Below are positions 1 to 7,703 of a DNA stretch of 64,000 nt, piece by piece. The translations under genes and the position numbers were made by a program. A model generated the notes under the pieces. That model ran no database searches, was not told the origin of the DNA, and saw only the letters and a list, made by a program, of their open reading frames with translations. Position 1 is the first letter of the stretch; the number at the start of each line of letters is the position of its first letter. Where the stretch lies: assembly GCA_016784025.1 (NCBI GenBank), contig JADHVL010000008.1, positions 83,343 to 147,342 of the forward strand, given 5' to 3'. The DNA comes from Fidelibacterota bacterium. GTDB taxonomy: Bacteria > Fidelibacterota > UBA8477 > JABMPR01.

Positions 1-1614
1 GCAGACTATATAGCTAATCATTTCAACCAGCTGGGTCTCACCCTTCTAGGCGAAGGTGGGAAACAATATTTTCAGGTCGTTACCTCGGTCGCACTTGGTC
101 CAAATAATAGTCTTAAGGCACCTGGGATTGAAGGAGTCGCTGGAGAAAACTTTACGCCTACAGCATTTTCATCAAGTGTGAGTCTAGAAGCCCCAGTAAG
201 TTTTGTTGGCTATGGTTTCACAATTGAGAGCGACACCCTGAATTGGGATGATTATGATGCGGTTAATGTCAAAGACAGATGGGTCATGATACTACGTGGT
301 ACTCCAGAGAATGAAGCCCGCTCTAGTAAATTTGATAAATACTCTTCATTGCGACATAAATTATTGGTAGCCCGTGATCATGGGGCCGCAGGTGTTATTT
401 TTGTTAGTGGAAGTAAGTTTGAAGCAGAAGATGAACTCATAGATCTCAGAATTGAACGTAATCTTTCCCAGGCTACCCTGCCGGTTCTCCACCTCAAAAG
501 GGATCTCGCTGATCAGCTTCTGACCAATTATTCAAAAACCATATCAGACCTTGAGACAACCCTGGATACAGATTTAAAACCTGCAAGTCTCGAATTAGAT
601 GTTGTGTTGTCAGCTACTACTGAAATTATCCAGCAGGAAGTCACCACTCAAAATGTAATTGCCCTCCTCCCTGGAACTGATGCTGTGTTAAAAGATGAAT
701 TCATCGTTCTTGGCGCACACTACGATCATTTAGGATGGGGTGGCAAGGGATCTGGCTCTCGCAGACCTGATACATCAGCAGTTCACAATGGTGCCGATGA
801 CAATGCCTCTGGTGTTGCAGCAGTACTTGAAATTGCCGAGAAATTAGCTCTGAGCAAACATGCTCCAAAAAGAAGCGTTTTATTTATGGCCTTTGGTGCT
901 GAGGAAATGGGATTGCTTGGTTCAAAATTTTTCACAACAAATCCCCTGATTGACAAATCCCAGATCAAGCAAATGTTTAATCTTGATATGGTGGGCCGAC
1001 TTAATCCCAAAAAACCATTCCTCACAATTGGTGGAACAGGAACAGGTCTGGGAATGGAAGATTTTCTGCTGGATCATGCCATCAATCGTGATTTTCAACT
1101 ATCCACCACGCCAGATGGCTATGGTCCTTCCGATCATGCTGCCTTCTATGTTGAAGATGTCCCCGTTCTGTTTTTCTTTACCGGTATTACTGAAGAATAC
1201 CACACCCCTCAGGATGATGTAGAAACCATCAATATTTCAGGTGAAAAAGCCATAGCAGATTATGCCTATGATCTGATTGCTGACCTGGGCTCTAGACCGG
1301 AAACTTTCGCTTTCCAGGAAGCTGGTCCAAAAGGTCCACCCAAGGGCGGTAAACGCGGTAAGGTCAAAATGGGAATCATTCCTGATTTTGCTGCTGCAAA
1401 AGCAAACGGCTTCCTCCTTGGTGGCGTGGTTCCCGGTGGTCCTGCGGCAATTGCCGGTATGGAATCTGGTGATGTCATGATTGCTCTGGAAGGTCTGTCA
1501 GTAATGAATGTATACGACTATATGAGTCGTATGGCAGAAGTAAAGCCTGGAGACCGTGTCACGGTGGAAGTCATGCGTGGCGATGAAAAACTAATTCTCA
1601 TTGTACAACTTTAA
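1..1614 (+). CDS. M28 family zinc aminopeptidase with PA-type insert and C-terminal PDZ domain (5' truncated by window edge)
   Basis: Frame 1 is open from base 1 (ADYIANHFNQLGLTLLGEGG...), so the listed GTG at 178 is probably internal. Motifs: LGAHYDHLGWGG, HNGADDNASGVAAVLEIAE, FGAEEMGLLGSKFF, NLDMVGR; C-terminal PDZ-like GGVVPGGPAAIAGMESGDVMIALEG. Confidence 0.9.
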   Translation, partial: ADYIANHFNQLGLTLLGEGGKQYFQVVTSVALGPNNSLKAPGIEGVAGENFTPTAFSSSVSLEAPVSFVGYGFTIESDTLNWDDYDAVNVKDRWVMILRGTPENEARSSKFDKYSSLRHKLLVARDHGAAGVIFVSGSKFEAEDELIDLRIERNLSQATLPVLHLKRDLADQLLTNYSKTISDLETTLDTDLKPASLELDVVLSATTEIIQQEVTTQNVIALLPGTDAVLKDEFIVLGAHYDHLGWGGKGSGSRRPDTSAVHNGADDNASGVAAVLEIAEKLALSKHAPKRSVLFMAFGAEEMGLLGSKFFTTNPLIDKSQIKQMFNLDMVGRLNPKKPFLTIGGTGTGLGMEDFLLDHAINRDFQLSTTPDGYGPSDHAAFYVEDVPVLFFFTGITEEYHTPQDDVETINISGEKAIADYAYDLIADLGSRPETFAFQEAGPKGPPKGGKRGKVKMGIIPDFAAAKANGFLLGGVVPGGPAAIAGMESGDVMIALEGLSVMNVYDYMSRMAEVKPGDRVTVEVMRGDEKLILIVQL

Positions 1615-1624
1615 AGGTACCTCA

Positions 1625-2443
1625 ATGTCCAACAACTCAAAGCAACAAGCCTGGATACTCTGGATAGTGGCTATTGTCATCACCCTTTCTTCTGTGGTTT
1701 ACCAGCGAAAAACAGGTCCAACTTACCCCGTAAATGGTGAAGTCACCATAGATGGAAAAATTGTGAGCTATCACCTCATGCGCTCCCAAAATACAGGTGA
1801 AAATGCTGAAATTGATCTGGGAGCTTCAAAACCTGAATTCAATGCAACCTTGAAGTGGAAACGCTACAAGAGTCATGATGAATGGCGTATCTCTCCCTTC
1901 ATGATGGTAGATGGTCATCTAAAAGCTTATCTCCCCTCTCAACCCCCTGCAGGCAAGATCATTTATGAAGTTAACCTGCTTACTGCAGATGGGAAAACCC
2001 ACTCATTGGTGGATGAACCAACTGTTATCAGGTTTAAAGGTGCTGTTCCTGCGCCTGTTCTAATCCCCCACATTCTGTTTATGTTTGCAGCGATGCTTAT
2101 GGCGACTCGTACTGGTATGGCAGCCTGGGTTGAGAGTCCAGCTACCTTGAGATATACTCTGCTCACTGGTACTTTTCTCATGTTGGGTGGAATGATATTA
2201 GGACCTATCGTTCAGAAGTATGCCTTTGATGCGTATTGGACTGGTTGGCCCTGGGGAACCGATCTGACAGATAATAAGACAGCGGTTGCCTTTATTGCAT
2301 GGATTGTGGCAGCCTGGAGACAAAATAAAACTGGTAATGCCAAGGCCTGGATCATATCCGCCGCAGTCATTACTCTGGCAGTTTATCTCATCCCACACAG
2401 CGCTTTTGGATCTGAACTGGATTATACTCAGATCGAGCAGTAA
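1625..2443 (+). CDS. conserved hypothetical multi-pass membrane protein
   Basis: ORF 1601..2443; ATG at 1625 (MSNNSKQQAW) sits after an AAAGGTAC region and does not overlap the upstream gene. N-terminal TM, soluble domain, then several TM segments. Confidence 0.7.
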   Translation: MSNNSKQQAWILWIVAIVITLSSVVYQRKTGPTYPVNGEVTIDGKIVSYHLMRSQNTGENAEIDLGASKPEFNATLKWKRYKSHDEWRISPFMMVDGHLKAYLPSQPPAGKIIYEVNLLTADGKTHSLVDEPTVIRFKGAVPAPVLIPHILFMFAAMLMATRTGMAAWVESPATLRYTLLTGTFLMLGGMILGPIVQKYAFDAYWTGWPWGTDLTDNKTAVAFIAWIVAAWRQNKTGNAKAWIISAAVITLAVYLIPHSAFGSELDYTQIEQ

Positions 2444-2454
2444 GATTTATTCAA

Positions 2455-2521
2455 ATCCTCCAGGCTGGGATTCGAAACGAAGTAAGCCGAATGTAGTGAA
2501 GGCAATCCCAGCCTGGAGGAT
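2455..2521. repeat. perfect 18-bp inverted repeat (ATCCTCCAGGCTGGGATT ... AATCCCAGCCTGGAGGAT), 31-nt spacer, in convergent intergenic region
   Basis: Arms 2455-2472 and 2504-2521 are exact reverse complements by inspection. Confidence 0.9.
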
Positions 2522-2539
2522 GATGAGGAAAATTTGAAC

Positions 2540-2625
2540 GTGTCTCGCTGAGGGTACTCGAAGCGTGAGAGCTGTGGCAAAACTATCCTTCGAGTCAATC
2601 GCTTCACTCGTCCTCAGGATGACAG
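2540..2625. repeat. imperfect palindromic intergenic element of CTTCGA...CTCAG(G) type
   Basis: GTGTCTCGCTGAGGGTACTCGAAGCG ... CGCTTCACTCGTCCTCAGGATGACA; related to the element at 46214-46264. Confidence 0.55.
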
Positions 2626-2650
2626 TATAGTGTCCGGTTTCATTCGGGGA

Positions 2651-3466
2651 TTACCAATAGCGCTCGAGGTGAATCTGGCCTGGAGACTTTTTACTATGTT
2701 CTTTATAACCTTCCAGCTCCAGAACCTCGACCATGGTGTCAATCATACTGGGATTTCCACACAAAAAGATATGGGTATTTTCAGGTGTTGGTTCAAGACC
2801 TGATTTTGTCTGTATTACTTTGCGCTCCCACAATTCTTGGATATACCCACTCTCTCCTCCCCACGCAATATGCTCGAGGTTGGGACGGGTAATAGCTGGT
2901 ATATAGGTGAAATTGGAACACACATTGGCGATGGTATTAAGTTCTGAGCGATATCCCAGATCCCAGCTGTGACGAGCACCATGCACGATGATGTACTTTC
3001 TATCAGAGTTGCAGGGTAAATCCTCTCGCAGCATGCTCATATAGGGTGCTAAACCAGTACCCGTACCCAACATGACGATGTTTGAATCAGGTTCTGTCAT
3101 TTCCAGAGTAAATACACCTGAAAACTTTTTGGAGAGAAAAATTTTATCACCTGTTTCCAAAGCGAATATGCGTGGAGTCAGAGCTCCTGATCGCACCATG
3201 GTGATATAAAATTCAATATACTCCTTATTTACAGAGGCTGATGATACGGAATAAGCCCTACGAATCAGCTTATCCTCATCCTTGAGGGGAGCTTCTTCAT
3301 CTGAAAATTCATGCCTGGGTGAGGTGCCTGGCAAGCCCAACACAGTGAATTGACCCGCCTTATAATTTGGTAACTCCCAACCTTGTGGGACCACCCTCAG
3401 AATGATTAACCCTGGTGATACTTCAATCTTTTGAGAAACGACAGCATTTAGTGATAAATCCGCCAT
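2651..3466 (-). CDS. ferredoxin/flavodoxin-NADP+ reductase-type FAD/NAD(P)-binding oxidoreductase
   Basis: RAYSVSSAS FAD motif, MLGTGTGLAPYMSML NAD(P) motif, HIFLCGNPSMIDTM C-terminal motif. Confidence 0.88.
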   Translation of the reverse strand: MADLSLNAVVSQKIEVSPGLIILRVVPQGWELPNYKAGQFTVLGLPGTSPRHEFSDEEAPLKDEDKLIRRAYSVSSASVNKEYIEFYITMVRSGALTPRIFALETGDKIFLSKKFSGVFTLEMTEPDSNIVMLGTGTGLAPYMSMLREDLPCNSDRKYIIVHGARHSWDLGYRSELNTIANVCSNFTYIPAITRPNLEHIAWGGESGYIQELWERKVIQTKSGLEPTPENTHIFLCGNPSMIDTMVEVLELEGYKEHSKKSPGQIHLERYW

Positions 3467-3482
3467 GGGATTCCCCCTTTGC

Positions 3483-4271
3483 TTATATGAGCTCAGCTTT
3501 CTTCAATATGGTCTTGAGCTGATTTGCATTTTTGATTGCCTGACCGCGGGCATGATTATTAAAAGAAATATACGATGTTTTTGCCTGTTGTGCCATGCTG
3601 GATATTCTCGGAAGCCAGGCTTCCAATTCTTGCTGAAGATATTCATAGTCGTAGCGACTCACATTGTCACCCTGCCACCAGTTTTCCTTATTCCGGCCAT
3701 GAAATCGCAAATAGGCAATATCTGATGTGACTGAATCAAATTCAGGCATACCTCCAGAGATCTGAGGAGAGTCCAACATGGATATGCCCCAGGAGTGCTT
3801 TTTTAATTCTTCAAAAACCGAATTTCTTACCCATTCGGGATGTCTGAACTCAACCACCAGAGGCAAGGTTTCAAGATCCTCAAGCAACTCCAGCAGATAC
3901 ATTCGGTTCTCAAGGGTATATGCAAAGGAGTATGGGAACTGGAGCAGTACGGCGGCAAGGTGATCATCCTGTTGAAGTACTTGGACTGCCTCAAAGAAAT
4001 CTTGCCTGGCAGCCTTGGCTTCCAGTCTATCATGGGTCATTGATTTGTGGGCTTTCACAGAAAATTTCAATGGATAACTAAGAAACTTTTCCATCTGTTT
4101 CACCTGTGGCATACGATAGTAACTGAAATTCAACTCACAAAACTCATAGTGTTCTGCGTAAAATGTCAACCAATCCTCTTTCTTCAGGCCTGGAGGGTAA
4201 AACACGCCTTTCCAGTCAGGATACGAAAAACCGGAGGTTCCAATGATAATAGTTCCCACTTTATTTGTCAT
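3483..4271 (-). CDS. DUF72 domain-containing protein
   Basis: IIIGTSGFSYPDWKGVFYPPGL, FSVKAHKSMTH, YLRFHGR, YISFNNHARGQAIKNA are hallmarks of the DUF72/YecE family. Confidence 0.9.
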   Translation of the reverse strand: MTNKVGTIIIGTSGFSYPDWKGVFYPPGLKKEDWLTFYAEHYEFCELNFSYYRMPQVKQMEKFLSYPLKFSVKAHKSMTHDRLEAKAARQDFFEAVQVLQQDDHLAAVLLQFPYSFAYTLENRMYLLELLEDLETLPLVVEFRHPEWVRNSVFEELKKHSWGISMLDSPQISGGMPEFDSVTSDIAYLRFHGRNKENWWQGDNVSRYDYEYLQQELEAWLPRISSMAQQAKTSYISFNNHARGQAIKNANQLKTILKKAELI

Positions 4272-4399
4272 CTTGAGCTACTTGTATCTCCGTTTTAAGC
4301 TGACCCATTTGTCAGTATATTAAATTAGTCCCAATAGCTTCATTTCCACTGGGAAATCTCGATTTCTGATCCAGGGACCAAGCCTGATAACATTTTTAC

Positions 4400-4415
4400 T
4401 GTGACAAGTCTCACA
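4400..4415. promoter_or_regulatory. TGTGA-N6-TCACA palindrome matching the CRP/FNR-superfamily CRP consensus core
   Basis: Sequence TGTGACAAGTCTCACA; perfect 5+5 half-sites with a 6-nt spacer in a divergent intergenic region. Confidence 0.4.
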
Positions 4416-4703
4416 ATAGTGCTTTGAATGAAATTTTTGAAGGGGTCGCATCGTGTACCTGATACATAGTTGTTATTTCTATGCTTAGGCTACTACACAA
4501 CCTGATTTTCAGCTATAATTACGATAATAATCATCCCCTTTAGTTTATGAGGTACCAATATTTTATACTTTGATAAGGGCCACCCTGTTTAGATTCAAGG
4601 GCTAAAGAGGGGGAAAATTCCTCAAATAGCGCTGACGAAGTGCTAGATTTTTCAGTCACTTCACGCAAATATTAGATGATGAACCGAAAATATCGAGGGT
4701 CAC

Positions 4704-7703
4704 ATGATTCAAAAGTCACCATCAAGAAAGCTACAACTCGGATTGCTCCTCTTGGCGATCTTTGCAGTAGTTTCTTGCGATCTGAGGCAAGAAGCCAAAC
4801 CACCAACCTGGACCAATAGAATTGAGTTCCCACTGGTCAATGAGAGTGTTGACCTGAAAGATCTTGAAGATGAAGACAACATCAGTAGTCAGCTCTACGG
4901 TGACACTGGTGAAAGGACAATTTTCGCCTACAGTGACACCACTGAAATGGCTTCCCAGGAAGTAGGTGATCAACTAGCCTTTGGTGATATCACACAAAGC
5001 TTTGCCCAATCGGTTGATGATGTAACTGTGACTGGTTCCAGTATCAATCAGGCCAGTGCCTTCGATACTGTTGGCGTGGAACCTATCCAGGAAGATATTG
5101 TTTCTCAACTTGGAATTATTGAGTTATCTGATATACCTGCAGACACTACTGATCCATTTGCCCTAAATGAGATTGTACCCACCATAAATGGGATACCCGA
5201 CGGTAACGAAGTTGTACCAGGAGGTCCTCTCGAACCAGTAAATAAGCCTTTTTCATTCACTGATTTCTCATCTGCTGTTTTTGCTGGAGGAACATTGGAC
5301 ATTACTATCAACAACGATATGGTGATAGATTTGGGAGCGCCAATTAACATCCAATTGCAGGCATTCAACGAAACCGACACCACAAATATACCTAACACAC
5401 TGGTTTCCTGGGGTACTTCAATTGCCACTGGTACTTCAAGTACACGTAGTCTTGATCTCAATGGCATAACACTGCCAGGTGATATCCTTGTACTCGTTAC
5501 TGGAACATCCAATGGTTCGAATGGCGCTGCCATACCCATCGACGATGAAGCCCGAACCTCCAGTTTTAACATCTCAATCTCTGGATCAAACCTGGAAGTA
5601 AGCAGTGCAACAGCAAAGGTCCCCACCCAGACCATTGATAAAGATGGTGCCATTGCCCTGGCCCCATCGGAGAATAAAATTCAGACTGCTGAGATTAAAA
5701 TCGGATCATTGAGGATTGCAATAGACAATCAGATGAATGTCGCATCTCAGCTTGTCATTAATATCCCCTCTCTTGAAGATCCAAGTAGTGTTGCTTTTAC
5801 GTCTACTATTCCAATACCTGCGAACCAATCAGTAAATGATATTACTGCCATAGAAGGGTATAGCCTTGTTATGGCAGTAGACCAACAAGAAGTTGAATAC
5901 AACTATCAGATTGAAACAGAAGACACAGGTGATGACCTTGTGACGCTATCTGAAATCGACCAGGTATCGGTGACCATCGCTCTCTATGGAGAGACAGTCG
6001 ATGAGGATATTGTGTTCAGTGGGATAACTGGCATTATCGAACCTCAAACTATTAATGAAGCAGGTGATATTGAGGTGTCCTCAGAATCGAAGTTGCTGGT
6101 AGCCGATATTAGTTCAGGGAGTATCATCATTAATATTGAGAACCAGGTCAACAGACCCGGATTTGATGGTCTACCAACTATTGTGCTGACTATTCCAGAA
6201 TTGGTGGATGACAGTTCAAATCCACTCAATGGCAGTTTAACCTTACAACCCAGCCCAACCCCCAATACTCTGAATTTTGATCTCTCAAACTATGATCTCA
6301 TCTTCAGTGACACAAGTGCCACTGGTCAAGTGCTTACATACACTACGGTGGTGACCACACCCACTGGTGAGCTCGGTCAATACGGTCTCGAAGATTCCAT
6401 CATTGTTGACATTGATGTTTCTGATATGGAGTTCGCTGAAGTGACCGGTTATTTCTCTCAAGATGCCATTGTCACAGAAGATGAAATCGTTCTGGAAGAA
6501 GCTACAAAACTAATTGAGGCCAATTTTGAGACGGGTGATTTTGTACTCTCAATGACAAATCAGATCGGTGTTATTGCACGCGTGAATTTCCAAATAGATG
6601 AATTCCTAAGAAAAGATAACGGCCATCCTCTAGAGATGGATTTCCGTCTTGAGAACATCTCGACCCCTCAGGATACTCTCATTGATTTGTCAGAATATGT
6701 ACTGGCTTTTGATCCCGATTCTGTCTCAATTGATGTGGAACAGGCCATACATTACACCTCTACGGTATCCCTACCCCCCGATGAACAGATGACACTAACA
6801 TTTGGAGATTCTATTCTCATTGATGTAGATATCACTAATCTGGCGATGGAAAGTGTCATGGGAATTATTGAACAAGATATTTTGGAGATTGATCCAGATA
6901 CGGTATCATTTGAAATGCCTGAGATGGTTGAAGATCTCATGTTTGAACACGTCAATATCGATATTGATTTTAATAATACTTTTGAAATTCCCATTATCCT
7001 GGAACTCTTACTCTCTGGTACCAACTTAGATGGAGAGTATGAAGAAATAATCATTGAGGACACGCTGACGCAATTGAACGATATTGTTAGCATAGATGCA
7101 GCAACTTTGTTGAACATTAATCCTGAATCGATTATTTCAAGCGGTCGGGCAATTATTAGCGATGGTGAAACCCCTGCAACTATTGCCAAGGGTCAGAGCA
7201 TGAGTCCCATCATGTACATAAACGTGCCGCTTTCCTTAATTATTGAAGATCCCCCGGCATTGGATATGGATGTCTCCAGCATGGATTCGCCCCTGCCAGA
7301 GGAGGGTACGGTAACATTGGATGAATTCACTCTATTTGCTGATGTCACCAACATGTTCGAATTCGGTGCAACAGTCGTTGTGCTGGCCAGTAATGACAGC
7401 TTGGCCTTTGATAGCCTGGCTATTGAAGCTGGCACTGCACCTGCCGCTGATACGCTGATGACGCTGAGATTGGAGCCCCTAGAGAATGTGGATGCTGCTG
7501 ATCACGAGATCACAACAATTGAAATGACCAGCGATAAACTAGAGCTTCTAGAAGAAAAATTGTTCCTGAAGCCTGAAGTCACACTGTTGGGTCGACAAGA
7601 CGAAAATGAAAATAATATCCCCTCTAGATTCTTTACAACTGATTCCCTGACCATACGAACCTGGGGTAGCATATCGTACACGGTCAATGGGGAGGAATTA
7701 TAA
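4704..7703 (+). CDS. large secreted lipoprotein with tandem ~150-aa beta-rich repeats
   Basis: Signal peptide with lipobox (LLLLAIFAVVSCDLRQ). Recurrent repeat architecture: I.I.NQ...IP...DLS.Y.L.F....Y...V........SI.VDID...V.GII.QD. Confidence 0.75.
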   Translation: MIQKSPSRKLQLGLLLLAIFAVVSCDLRQEAKPPTWTNRIEFPLVNESVDLKDLEDEDNISSQLYGDTGERTIFAYSDTTEMASQEVGDQLAFGDITQSFAQSVDDVTVTGSSINQASAFDTVGVEPIQEDIVSQLGIIELSDIPADTTDPFALNEIVPTINGIPDGNEVVPGGPLEPVNKPFSFTDFSSAVFAGGTLDITINNDMVIDLGAPINIQLQAFNETDTTNIPNTLVSWGTSIATGTSSTRSLDLNGITLPGDILVLVTGTSNGSNGAAIPIDDEARTSSFNISISGSNLEVSSATAKVPTQTIDKDGAIALAPSENKIQTAEIKIGSLRIAIDNQMNVASQLVINIPSLEDPSSVAFTSTIPIPANQSVNDITAIEGYSLVMAVDQQEVEYNYQIETEDTGDDLVTLSEIDQVSVTIALYGETVDEDIVFSGITGIIEPQTINEAGDIEVSSESKLLVADISSGSIIINIENQVNRPGFDGLPTIVLTIPELVDDSSNPLNGSLTLQPSPTPNTLNFDLSNYDLIFSDTSATGQVLTYTTVVTTPTGELGQYGLEDSIIVDIDVSDMEFAEVTGYFSQDAIVTEDEIVLEEATKLIEANFETGDFVLSMTNQIGVIARVNFQIDEFLRKDNGHPLEMDFRLENISTPQDTLIDLSEYVLAFDPDSVSIDVEQAIHYTSTVSLPPDEQMTLTFGDSILIDVDITNLAMESVMGIIEQDILEIDPDTVSFEMPEMVEDLMFEHVNIDIDFNNTFEIPIILELLLSGTNLDGEYEEIIIEDTLTQLNDIVSIDAATLLNINPESIISSGRAIISDGETPATIAKGQSMSPIMYINVPLSLIIEDPPALDMDVSSMDSPLPEEGTVTLDEFTLFADVTNMFEFGATVVVLASNDSLAFDSLAIEAGTAPAADTLMTLRLEPLENVDAADHEITTIEMTSDKLELLEEKLFLKPEVTLLGRQDENENNIPSRFFTTDSLTIRTWGSISYTVNGEEL

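Noticed and set aside
178-1614. Start codon at 178 for the M28 peptidase
   Set aside because: The same frame is open back to base 1 with plausible protein sequence, so the gene is truncated by the window edge.
5105-5653. 182-aa minus-strand ORF opposite the giant lipoprotein
   Set aside because: Antisense shadow ORF inside a clear lipoprotein CDS; Ser/Val/Pro-rich reverse-frame composition, no recognised motif.
6752-7189. 145-aa minus-strand ORF
   Set aside because: Same situation: Ser/Ile-rich antisense frame fully within the lipoprotein CDS.
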